A stretch of 64,000 nucleotides of DNA from Streptomyces sp. NBC_01298. Its GTDB lineage: Bacteria > Actinomycetota > Actinomycetes > Streptomycetales > Streptomycetaceae. Below, one piece after another: positions 43,904 to 51,752 of this stretch (positions are counted from its first letter, which is position 1; each line of letters begins with the position of its first letter). The DNA lies in NCBI RefSeq assembly GCF_035978755.1, contig NZ_CP108414.1, forward strand, positions 8,742,001 through 8,806,000. Direction: 5' to 3'. Under the pieces are notes generated by a model. It did not search any database and was not told where the DNA came from. It saw nothing but the letters and a program-made list of their open reading frames with translations. The position numbers and the translations under genes were made by a program.

Positions 43904-45114
43904 GACCGCTGGAACGACGGCGCCGCCCGCGGCCTGGTGGCCTCCTGGACCACCGACGGCCACACCTTCCACCGGAGCACGCTGCCGTTCAGCCTGTGCG
44001 CCCCGGGCGGCGCGGACTACGAGCGGGCCTCCGACCCCTGGGCGAGCACCGGCCCGGACGGCACGGTCTACGCGAGCGGGGAAGGCGTCGACTTCACCAA
44101 GAGCACGCGCAGCGCCCTCCTGACCGCCACGTCCCACGACGGCGGCCGCACCTGGCGGAACCTCACCACCACCCACGTCGACGAGCACCGTTCTTCAACG
44201 ACAAGCCCTCGCTCACCGCCGACCCGATCCGCGAAGGCACCGCCTACCAGGTCTGGGACCGCCTCGACAACGACCCGCCCGGCCCCAGTTCCCTCGACGG
44301 TCCCGGCTACATCTCCCTCACCCGCGACGGCGGCCGCACCTGGAGCGAGGCCCGGCGGTTCGTCGACACCAGCGCCGTGCCCAACACCCAGACCATCGGC
44401 CATGTGATCGTCGTCGACCGGCGCACCGGCACCCTGTACGACTTCTACGACCGGATCACCCTCACCGCCGACCTGAGCGCCGTCTCCGAAGCCCACTACG
44501 AGGTGGTCACCTCCACCGACGCCGGAGAAACCTGGAGCGCCCCGGCCACCGTGGCCCGCGACACCTCCGTGCCGGAGGCCGACCCGAACGACCCCGCCAA
44601 ACTGCCGCGCGCCGCGGCCACCTTGCCCAGCCCGGCCGTGGATCCCACGTCGGGCGCGCTGTACATGGCCTACGAGGGCTCGGACTTCTCCGGCGGCAGG
44701 TTCGACTCCGTCCAGCTCGTCCGCTCCACCGACGGCGGACACACCTGGGGGACTCCCGAGCTGATCAGCCCTGAGGACGTGCCGGCCTTCTCCCCGTCGA
44801 TCGCGGTCGACGAGCGGGGCACGGTCGCGCTCACCTACTACGACCTGCGCTTCCTCAAGCCGGGCGACACCACCACCCTGCCCACCGCCTATCAGCTCGC
44901 CACCCTGCCGCACGGAAACCCGCAGCTCCGGACCGAACGACGGATCTCACGGATCTTCGACTGGCTCCAGGCGCCGTTCGCCGGGGGCTACTTCCTCGGC
45001 GACTACCAAGGTCTCGTCGCAGACGGCAAGGGCGTGCGGGCCGTCCTCACCGAAGCCAACACCGACGCACCACAGAACCGTACGGACGTGTACACCACCC
45101 GTCTCCACAAGTGA
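43904..45114 (+). pseudogene. Sialidase/BNR-repeat exo-glycosidase remnant
   Basis: Recognisable sialidase-like sequence starts abruptly at DRWNDGAARGLVASWTTDG, without signal peptide or start codon. It then changes frame at about 44187-44191 (one base missing before FFNDKPSLTADP) and runs to the stop at 45114. Asp-box motifs are present: TSHDGGRTWRN, TRDGGRTWSE, STDAGETWSA and STDGGHTWGT. The N-terminus is lost at a 14-bp tandem repeat. It resembles secreted exo-alpha-sialidase-type propellers of Streptomyces. Two lesions make a functional product unlikely. Confidence 0.82.
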
Positions 45115-45155
45115 ACGGGTGTCGGCGGGGAGGCCCGAGAACCTCGCGGGGTCCG

Positions 45156-45180
45156 GAATGCTGTGATCCACATCGCATTC
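45156..45180 (+). promoter_or_regulatory. Imperfect dyad upstream of proP
   Basis: GAATGC at the left and GCATTC at the right end of a 25-bp element with inner TGTG/CACA, about 80-100 bp before the proP start. A candidate operator. Confidence 0.4.
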
Positions 45181-45258
45181 GGCCGCCCGGACCGTTTGCG
45201 AACACGATGATCGCGCAGACGGGATGGCTGGAGCACCCATCGAGGAAAGGACCGGCCC

Positions 45259-46755
45259 ATGGTGGCCCCCAATCCCCCGCAGGTGGCCGATCCCGAAGCG
45301 GTGAAGCGCCATCCCATCCTCTTCCGCGCCATCAGGCAGCGCAGGAATCCCAGACTCCGCAGGACGGACATCACCGTCACGGACCAGGCGACGGTCATGC
45401 GCGCCGTCAAGGCGGCCTCGCTGGGCAACGCCATGGAGTGGTTCGACTTCGGCATCTACTCCTACCTGGCCGTCACCCTCGGGCACGTCTTCTTCCCGTC
45501 CGGGAACGACACCACCCAACTGCTGTCCTCGTTCGCCACCTTCGCCGTGGCCTTCCTGGTACGGCCGCTGGGCGGGATGTTCTTCGGCCCGATGGGCGAC
45601 CGCCTCGGCCGCAAACGGGTCCTGGCACTCACCATGATCATGATGGCGGTGGGCACGTTCGCGATCGGGCTCATCCCCTCGCACGAGACGATCGGCCTCT
45701 GGGCCCCCGCCCTGCTGATCCTCTTCCGCATGGTCCAGGGCTTCTCGACCGGCGGTGAGTACGGCGGCGCCTCCACCTTCATCGCGGAGTACGCGCCCGA
45801 CAAGCGCCGCGGGTTCTTCGGCAGCTTCCTGGAGTTCGGCACCCTGGCCGGGTACGTCGGCGCGGCCGGCCTCGTCACCACGCTGTACGCCCTGCTCGAC
45901 GACGGCCAGATGGAGGCCTGGGGCTGGCGCATCCCCTTCCTCGTCGCCGGGCCGCTGGGCCTGGTCGGCCTCTACATGCGGCTGCGCCTGGACGAGACCC
46001 CGGCCTTCCAGAAGCTGGAGGGCGGCAAGGCACTCGCCACGGACGCCGGGGACGCCGTGGAGACCACCACCAAGGGCGACCTCGCGAAGATCTTCCGCGA
46101 CCACTGGCCGACGCTGGTCCTGTGCGTCTGCCTGGTCGGCGCGTACAACATCAACGTCTACCTGGTGCTGTCGTACCTGCCGACCTACCTGTCCGACGAA
46201 CTGGGCTACAGCGAGACGCACGGCCTGCTCGTCCTGCTGGGCATGATGGTCTTCCTGATGCTGGTGATCAGCCGGGTCGGCACGCTCTCCGACCGCTTCG
46301 GCCGCAAGCCGGTGCTGATGACGGGCATGGCGGGGTTCTTCGTGCTCTCCCTGCCCGCGTTCCTCCTGATCCGCCAGGGCAGCGTCCTCGCGGTCGGGCT
46401 GGGCATGCTCGTGCTGGGGCTGTCGCTGGTCTGCATGCTCGCGACGATGTCCGCCGCCCTGCCCGCCCTGTTCCCGACGCGGGTCCGATACGGCTCCCTG
46501 TCGGTCGGCTACAACCTGTCGACCTCCCTCTTCGGCGGGACGACCCCCCTGGTGGTCACCGCCCTGATCAGCTGGAGCGGCTCGAACCTGATGCCCGCCT
46601 ACTACTCGATGGGGGCGGCGCTGGTCGGCATCATCGCCGTGGCCTGCATGAAGGAAACCGCGCGCAAACCACTCGACGGTTCCCCTCCCTCCGTCGAAAC
46701 ACAGGAAGAGGCCGCGGAACTGTGCGAGGCCCAGTCCCCGCACCCGAAGTTCTGA
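45259..46755 (+). CDS. MFS osmolyte/proton symporter, ProP-type
   Basis: 498 residues, 12 membrane segments. Metabolite:H+ symporter family motifs include NAMEWFDFGIYSYLA near residue 58, RPLGGMFFGPMGDRLGRKRVL (MFS loop 2-3), RMVQGFSTGGEYGGASTFIAEYAP and the second DRFGRKP loop. These fit the ProP/ShiA/KgtP group and best match proline/betaine carriers; the substrate is inferred. There is no C-terminal coiled coil like that of E. coli ProP. ATG 45259 follows GAGGAAAGG. Confidence 0.88.
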   Translation: MVAPNPPQVADPEAVKRHPILFRAIRQRRNPRLRRTDITVTDQATVMRAVKAASLGNAMEWFDFGIYSYLAVTLGHVFFPSGNDTTQLLSSFATFAVAFLVRPLGGMFFGPMGDRLGRKRVLALTMIMMAVGTFAIGLIPSHETIGLWAPALLILFRMVQGFSTGGEYGGASTFIAEYAPDKRRGFFGSFLEFGTLAGYVGAAGLVTTLYALLDDGQMEAWGWRIPFLVAGPLGLVGLYMRLRLDETPAFQKLEGGKALATDAGDAVETTTKGDLAKIFRDHWPTLVLCVCLVGAYNINVYLVLSYLPTYLSDELGYSETHGLLVLLGMMVFLMLVISRVGTLSDRFGRKPVLMTGMAGFFVLSLPAFLLIRQGSVLAVGLGMLVLGLSLVCMLATMSAALPALFPTRVRYGSLSVGYNLSTSLFGGTTPLVVTALISWSGSNLMPAYYSMGAALVGIIAVACMKETARKPLDGSPPSVETQEEAAELCEAQSPHPKF

Positions 46756-46817
46756 GCCTCCCCCCCCGGCTCACAAGGGATCGACGTCGACCGTCACCCA
46801 CCCGGCCGACGTGGCCT

Positions 46818-46857
46818 CCGGCCGACACCCATCGAGAAGCTTTCGGGTGTCGGCCGG
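46818..46857 (+). terminator. Terminator after proP
   Basis: CCGGCCGACACCC and its exact complement (13 bp) with a 14-base loop, 63 bp downstream of the stop. Confidence 0.75.
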
Positions 46858-46925
46858 CGGATGCACGAGATGGCCGTGCGCGGTGGGCAGGTCGTGACGT
46901 CGTTCCTCTACCACCCGGCGCCTAC

Positions 46926-46956
46926 TTGACCCTCACGTGGCGTCAGGCCGCATAGT
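46926..46956 (+). promoter_or_regulatory. MerR-type promoter with 19-bp spacer and operator
   Basis: TTGACC (46926-46931) and CATAGT (46951-46956) are 19 bp apart. CCTCACG-TGG-CGTCAGG (46931-46947, one mismatch) fills the spacer. The GTG start follows 7 bases after the -10, so the mRNA is leaderless. MerR proteins activate exactly this kind of stretched promoter. Confidence 0.75.
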
Positions 46957-46963
46957 CGGAGCC

Positions 46964-48079
46964 GTGGAAGATCACTGGACCGTGGGACGCGTGGCCGGGC
47001 TGGCCGGTGTGAGCGTCCGGACGCTGCATCACTATGACGAGATCGGACTCGTTCGGCCGTCGGCGCGGACCCTCGCCGGGTACCGGGCCTATTCGGCGGG
47101 CGACCTGGAGCGGCTGCGCGAGGTACTGGCCTACCGGCGGCTGGGCTTCGGCCTGAAGGAGGTTGCGGAACTGGTGGGTGACCCGTCCACCGACGCGGTC
47201 GCGCGACTGCGCCGGCTGCGCGGCCTGTTGCTGGATCGCCGTGATCGCGCCGACGCCATGGTGGCGGCGATCGACAGGGAACTCGGAGTACGGGCGAAGG
47301 GGCTGAAGGTGACGCCGGAGGAACAGCTGGAGATGCTCGGCGCACGGCTGTACGACGCGATCGGCCGTTCCTACAGCGCGACACGGCGTACCGAGCCGCG
47401 GATCGCCGCGCAGATCTGGGACGCGCTCGGGGACGCGCGGACCGTACTGAACGTAGGAGCCGGCACCGGCTCCTACGAGCCCACCGATCGTGAAGTGACC
47501 GCGGTGGAGCCGTCGGCGGTCATGCGAGGGCAGCGGCCCGCCGGTTCGGCGCCGTGCGTGGCCGCCGCCGCGGAGAGCCTGCCGTTCGAGGACCGCTCCT
47601 TCGACGTGGCGATGGCCGTTTCCACCGTCCACCACTGGGGGGACCCGATGGCGGGGCTGCGCGAGATGCGGCGCGTGGCCCGCCGTGTGGTGGTGCTCAC
47701 CTTCGACACCGACGAGCCCGGATGGCAGGACCGGTTCTGGCTCACCCGCGACTACCTGCCCGAGTTCGCCGGCGTCCTCGCGGACTTTCCGTCGCTTGCC
47801 GCGATGGCCGACGCGATCGGCGGCCGCGCTGAGCCCGTGCCGGTCCCGTGGGACTGCGCTGACGGCCTGTTCGAGGCGTACTGGCGCCGACCGGGCGCGT
47901 ATCTGGAGGATCAGGTGCGCCGCGCGATGTCGGTGTGGACGAGGGTCGGGCCGGAGGCCGAGCGGCGGGCAGTGGGAAGCCTCGGCGACGACCTCGACTC
48001 CGGACGGTGGGCCGAGCGCAACGGCGAACTCGCCGGCCTCGACGCGGCGGATCTCGGCCTCCGCCTGCTCACGGCTTGA
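46964..48079 (+). CDS. MerR regulator fused to a SAM methyltransferase
   Basis: 371 residues. Residues 1-75 form a MerR winged HTH (WTVGRVAGLAGVSVRTLHHYDEIGLVRPSARTLAGYRAYS), then a coiled dimerisation helix to about 115. The C-terminal ~250 residues are a class I methyltransferase (VLNVGAGTGSYEP motif I, VTAVEPSAVM, LPFEDRSFDVAMAVSTVHHW). It starts at a MerR-type promoter and probably controls itself. The fusion suggests that the methylated ligand or SAM state tunes transcription, or that the regulator detoxifies its inducer. Both are inference. Confidence 0.9.
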   Translation: MEDHWTVGRVAGLAGVSVRTLHHYDEIGLVRPSARTLAGYRAYSAGDLERLREVLAYRRLGFGLKEVAELVGDPSTDAVARLRRLRGLLLDRRDRADAMVAAIDRELGVRAKGLKVTPEEQLEMLGARLYDAIGRSYSATRRTEPRIAAQIWDALGDARTVLNVGAGTGSYEPTDREVTAVEPSAVMRGQRPAGSAPCVAAAAESLPFEDRSFDVAMAVSTVHHWGDPMAGLREMRRVARRVVVLTFDTDEPGWQDRFWLTRDYLPEFAGVLADFPSLAAMADAIGGRAEPVPVPWDCADGLFEAYWRRPGAYLEDQVRRAMSVWTRVGPEAERRAVGSLGDDLDSGRWAERNGELAGLDAADLGLRLLTA

Positions 48080-48133
48080 ACCGCGGCGACATCACCCGCG
48101 GCTTTGAGACGGCGGCGGTCGCCCTCGTGCGGG

Positions 48134-48865
48134 TCAGCCGCTGAGCCAGTCCTGGTAGCGGGTGGTCGCCAGACGGGCGCCGGCGCCCGGCGTGAGGACG
48201 TCTCCGTGGACGGCGGCGAACAGGCCCGCCTGGTCGTCGACGACGACGGGGCGGCGGTCGCCCCGCGCGGCCAGCGTCATGCGGCCGATCTCGTCGAGCG
48301 TGAACGTGTCGGGACCCGCGACCTCGAGGATCCCGCCGAGCGGCGTGCCGGTGGCCACGTCCGCGAGGGCGTTGACGACGTCGGCGCTGGCGATCGGCTG
48401 GAGCGGCGTCGCGGGCAGGCGCACCGCGCTCTCGTCCGAGGTCCACGACATGGTCGGCTCCATGAACTCGAAGAACTGTGTGGCGCGCACGATCGAGTAG
48501 GGCGTCGGGCCGCCGCGCAGCAGTTCCTCCTGAAGCGTCTTGGCGCGGTAGTAGTCCAGTTCGGCGACCTGGTCCACGCCGACGATGGAGAGAGCGACCT
48601 GGTGGCGTACGCCGGCCCGCTCACCCGCTGCGAGCAGATTGCCCACCGTGGTGCGGAAGAACTCGATGGACTGCTCGTCGAACGTGGGGGAATTGGTCAC
48701 GTTGACCACTGCGGCGGCGCCGGCGAGCGCCGTGTCGAGGCCGGCTCCGGTGAGCAGGTCGACGCCGGACGACAGTGACGCGGCGGTGACCTCGTGGCCA
48801 CGCGCGGTCAGCTCGGTGGCGAGCTGGGAGCCGATGAGTCCGGTGCCGATGACGGTGATCTTCAT
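48134..48865 (-). CDS. NAD(P)-binding NmrA/SDR-like oxidoreductase
   Basis: 243 residues with an atypical SDR Rossmann fold: ITVIGTGLIGSQLATEL (G-x-G-x-x-G), VVNVTNSP, and a YYRAKTLQEELL segment that provides Y-x-x-x-K. It resembles NAD(P)H-dependent or NmrA-like proteins. ATG 48865 follows GAAGGAAGG. It is divergent from the Rrf2 gene across two strong inverted repeats, so it is the likely target of that repressor. Confidence 0.87.
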   Translation of the reverse strand: MKITVIGTGLIGSQLATELTARGHEVTAASLSSGVDLLTGAGLDTALAGAAAVVNVTNSPTFDEQSIEFFRTTVGNLLAAGERAGVRHQVALSIVGVDQVAELDYYRAKTLQEELLRGGPTPYSIVRATQFFEFMEPTMSWTSDESAVRLPATPLQPIASADVVNALADVATGTPLGGILEVAGPDTFTLDEIGRMTLAARGDRRPVVVDDQAGLFAAVHGDVLTPGAGARLATTRYQDWLSG

Positions 48866-48905
48866 GGTGTGCCTTCCTTCGTGTGCCGAGCACCCCTGCC
48901 GCAAA

Positions 48906-48954
48906 CTCGGACAGGTTGTGTCCGAGATGATACTCGGATAGACTGTGTCCGAGT
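48906..48954. promoter_or_regulatory. Tandem Rrf2 operator (two inverted repeats)
   Basis: CTCGGACA-GGTTG-TGTCCGAG (48906-48926) and ACTCGGATA-GACTG-TGTCCGAGT (48932-48954, one mismatch) are copies of one 21-23-bp dyad, centred 27 bp apart between the divergent rrf2 and oxidoreductase genes. Confidence 0.8.
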
Positions 48955-48968
48955 CAAATGGAGGTGGA

Positions 48969-49466
48969 ATGAAGCTGTCGGGTGGCGTGGAGTGGGCGCT
49001 GCACTGCTGCGTGGTGCTGACCGCGGCCGGTGATCCCGTGCCGGCGGCCCGGCTGGCCGCGCTGCACGACGTGTCGCCGAGCTACATGGCGAAGCAGATG
49101 CAGGCGCTGTCCCGCGCGGCCCTGGTGCACTCGATCCAGGGCAAGACCGGCGGGTACGTCCTCACCAAGAAGGCCGAGGACATCACCCTGCTGGACGTGG
49201 TGCGGGCCGTCGACGGAGCGGGCCCCGCATTCGTCTGCACCGAGATCCGTCAGCGCGGCCCCCTGGGGACGCCGCCGGAGCAGTGCACGAAACGGTGCCC
49301 CATCGCCCGGGCGATGGAAGCGGCCGACGCGGCGTGGCGCGCCTCGCTGGCCTCCGTCACGATCGCCGACCTCGCCGCGTCGGTGGAGAGCGACAGCGGC
49401 CCCGAGGCACTGCCCAGGATCGGCGCCTGGCTGGCCGGAAGCCCGGGTGTCGACGGGGGCGCCTGA
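48969..49466 (+). CDS. Rrf2-family transcriptional repressor
   Basis: 165 residues. An N-terminal winged HTH (KLSGGVEWALHCCVVLTAAG ... AARLAALHDVSPSYMAKQMQALSRAALVHS) precedes the Rrf2 wing GKTGGYVLTKKAEDITLLDVVRAVDG. Three cysteines (C90, C106, C110) sit where Fe-S or redox-sensing Rrf2 proteins have theirs, though spaced differently from NsrR/IscR. GGAGGTGGA precedes ATG 48969. It should bind the paired repeats upstream and control itself and the divergent oxidoreductase. Confidence 0.9.
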   Translation: MKLSGGVEWALHCCVVLTAAGDPVPAARLAALHDVSPSYMAKQMQALSRAALVHSIQGKTGGYVLTKKAEDITLLDVVRAVDGAGPAFVCTEIRQRGPLGTPPEQCTKRCPIARAMEAADAAWRASLASVTIADLAASVESDSGPEALPRIGAWLAGSPGVDGGA

Positions 49467-49689
49467 CCGCCACCCGGCACCCGCCACCCAGCACCGCCAC
49501 TTCCCCGGCCGAGGGGTGACTTCGGGCGGGCGAACCCCCGCGGTGGACGCTTTTCTGGCGTTTTCTGCCCGGGCGCCGTCGTGGTTGGGCATGCTGGGCG
49601 AGGGCGTGATGGCGTCCGCGCCCGTCGTGTCCGGGAGCGTTGCGAGGCTGCGCGAGGGCGACTGAGCCGGCCTGGAGGCAGGAGGGGTC

Positions 49690-50268
49690 ATGGGGTGGGT
49701 GCCGGAGGAGTTCGGGTCTTCGCATGAGGGCTGGGCGGGGGCGGTGCTGGCTGATGGGAGTGAGCCGGGTCCGGTGTATCTGGATCCCGGGAGCGGCGCG
49801 AATTTTCATGAGACACGTGAGTGGTGGGCGTACAGCGGGATCCTGAACCGGCCGCACGCGGAGCGGGCCCGCGCGGCGTGCGCGTGTGGCTGGCGGGGTG
49901 CCAGGACGTACGCGATCGACTGGACCGACGTCGACGTCGTGAGCTTGTACGAGCCGGTCATCGACGGTCCCGAGGACGACTGGGCCCTGCACATCGCGGA
50001 CGTCGAATCCCGGACGGTGCCGCTGCCCGTCGAGCTGGCCGCGCTCCTGGACCGCGTACAGGAGCAGCTGCTCCACCTGGCCACGGATGCTCCGCTCGCC
50101 GCGCTCAGGGCTGTGGCCGCCCTGGAACGCACCACGAAACGAGCGGCCAGAAACGCCGCCTGCAACGCCAAGGACGACGAGCTCTCGGACGAGGCGATCG
50201 GGACCGCCCTCGGACTCGCCGCGGACAAAGCCGGCTCCCGCTTGATCCACTACGCGCTGCGCCACTGA
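49690..50268 (+). CDS. Hypothetical protein with CxCG motif
   Basis: 192 residues, no signal peptide. Strong ribosome site AGGAGGGG before ATG 49690. It contains a short cysteine motif ACACGWRG near residue 64-70, an acidic middle and a Leu-rich helical C-terminus (LAALLDRVQEQLLHLATDAPLAALRAVAALERTTKRAARNA). I recognise no characterised family. Coding is supported by start and codon pattern. Confidence 0.75.
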   Translation: MGWVPEEFGSSHEGWAGAVLADGSEPGPVYLDPGSGANFHETREWWAYSGILNRPHAERARAACACGWRGARTYAIDWTDVDVVSLYEPVIDGPEDDWALHIADVESRTVPLPVELAALLDRVQEQLLHLATDAPLAALRAVAALERTTKRAARNAACNAKDDELSDEAIGTALGLAADKAGSRLIHYALRH

Positions 50269-50774
50269 ACCGCCCGGCCGGACTCGGATCCAGGAGCGGG
50301 TCGTCGCCGGCCCATGAGTAGGCGCGAATTCGGATGCTTCAGGTATTTGGTCCCTACCGTACGGGGCTACGTTGGTTGGATGATCTTTCCGAGGGGACCT
50401 GTCGCCGTTCCGATGGCGACCCCTCTGTGGCTCCCCGGGTGAAAGTTCCTCCCATGCCACCCCCTTGGGACCCCGGGGAGCCCCCTCCAGGACGGGTGGG
50501 ATGTCACCGACCCGACAGAGGTGGCCCCGGAGGCGGAGAGCATCTTCCTCGGCGAGGTGGTCAGGGACTCCGGCGTGGAGACCGTCTCCGACGTCGATTC
50601 CCGCACCTACCGGTTGAAGGTGAAGGAGCTGATCCGGGGTACCTGGGGCCGCTCCTACCCGCCGACGACTCGGCGGCCGGGCGGTGGCGCGATGCCGCGA
50701 CGCTTCCCCGGGCCCCGGTAGACGGATGAGGAAAGGTACGGCGCCGAAGACCCGCGGCTGTCAACAATGTTCGT
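50269..50774. other. Intergenic region with a gene fragment
   Basis: The stretch holds a lower-GC segment (about 50325-50400) with no clear gene, then the fragment at 50494-50649. A weak stem (GTCGCC/GGCGAC near 50400-50425) is visible. Confidence 0.5.
50494..50649 (+). pseudogene. Fragment of a conserved exported-protein domain
   Basis: The frame reads WDVTDPTEVAPEAESIFLGE, then VVRDSGVET and YRLKVKELIRGTWG. From memory, this resembles a short beta-rich domain of Streptomyces exported proteins that starts with a 'source of exposure' strand and ends in a VxxxxKG-type strand. There is no start codon, leader or C-terminal half, so it looks like a relic. Confidence 0.4.
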
Positions 50775-51566
50775 ATGACGATCACCGCACAGGCCCGCTC
50801 GTTCGACACCGCCGCCGCCGGCTACGCCGCGAACCGTCCCTCGTACCCGTCCGAACTCCTCGACGCGGTCGAGGAACTCACCGGCTTCCCCCTGAAGGGT
50901 GCCCGCGTCGCCGACGTCGGGGCCGGCACCGGACTGGCGACGACGCTGCTCCGGGACCGCGGTGCGCGCGTCATCGCGGTCGAGCCGGGCCCGGGGATGG
51001 CCGCCCAGTTCCGCCTCGGCCTGCCCGAAGTCCCCCTGGTGATGGGGGACGGCAACAACCTTCCGCTGGCCTCCGCCTCCATCGACGTCATCACTTATGC
51101 CCAAGCCTGGCACTGGACCGACCAGCGGGAATCCGTCCCGGAAGTTCTCCGGGTCCTGCGCCCCGGCGGTGCTCTCGCCCTCTGGTGGAACGACTCCGAC
51201 AGCACCGTTCCGTGGATTGCCGACCAGGACGCCCGCTTGCGCCGACTCTTCGGTGCCGATGGCGCTGATGGTGCCGACGGTGCCGATGGTGCCGATGGTG
51301 CCGACGAGAGCCCGCACGACCCCACGGCGCGGTTCCGCGGACTGCCGCCCAAGCTCGGTTTCGTCCACCGCCACGTCCCGTGGACCCGGAGCGTTCCTCT
51401 CGGCATGCACCTCGCCAACCTCGCCAGCTACTCCGACTTCCTCGTCCTCGGCAAGGAAGCGACGAACACCTTCATGGCGAGGGAACGCGACCTCCTGACC
51501 GAGGTCTTCCCGAACCGGATGGTCGAGGAGCGCTACGTCGTCAGCCTGGCCGTCGCCACCCGCTGA
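50775..51566 (+). CDS. SAM-dependent methyltransferase with (GAD)n insert
   Basis: 263 residues. Motif I ARVADVGAGTGLATTLL, then VIAVEPGPGM, and ITYAQAWHWTD/VLRPGGALALWW typical of Methyltransf_11 proteins acting on small molecules. Residues about 160-177 are six Gly-Ala-Asp repeats coded by a 9-bp tandem repeat, absent from related proteins as far as I know. The ATG lacks a clear ribosome site. Confidence 0.88.
   Translation: MTITAQARSFDTAAAGYAANRPSYPSELLDAVEELTGFPLKGARVADVGAGTGLATTLLRDRGARVIAVEPGPGMAAQFRLGLPEVPLVMGDGNNLPLASASIDVITYAQAWHWTDQRESVPEVLRVLRPGGALALWWNDSDSTVPWIADQDARLRRLFGADGADGADGADGADGADESPHDPTARFRGLPPKLGFVHRHVPWTRSVPLGMHLANLASYSDFLVLGKEATNTFMARERDLLTEVFPNRMVEERYVVSLAVATR
51252..51305 (+). 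repeat. 9-bp tandem repeat, six copies (GAD)
   Basis: Six units of GGTGCCGAY-type sequence inside the methyltransferase gene. Gain or loss of units keeps the frame. Confidence 0.9.
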
Positions 51567-51611
51567 CACGCCGCTGCGGCGCGTTGGCGACCGCCGACGG
51601 ACGCAGGCGGC

Positions 51612-51627
51612 TACTCCCGCGGGAGTA
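51612..51627 (+). promoter_or_regulatory. Perfect 16-bp palindrome TACTCCCGCGGGAGTA
   Basis: It lies 126 bp before the MMPL start. DesR/LiaR-like response regulators bind dyads of this kind, and a matching regulator gene is encoded in the same cluster (55106). Confidence 0.55.
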
Positions 51628-51752
51628 ATCCGCTCGCCCGGGCCGCCCACGGCAGTACCCGCGAACTCGATCTCAGGCGCGACGATCCGGCCTTCGCCCG
51701 CCGGGAGTCTTGGAAGCACCACAAGACGCCCGGACCGGAGGGAGGCCCGATC

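Noticed and set aside
41666..46755. A polysaccharide-utilisation cluster formed by the glycosidase, sialidase remnant and symporter
   Set aside because: The sialidase is broken, the symporter is osmolyte-type with its own promoter and terminator, and no sugar ABC importer or regulator is present.
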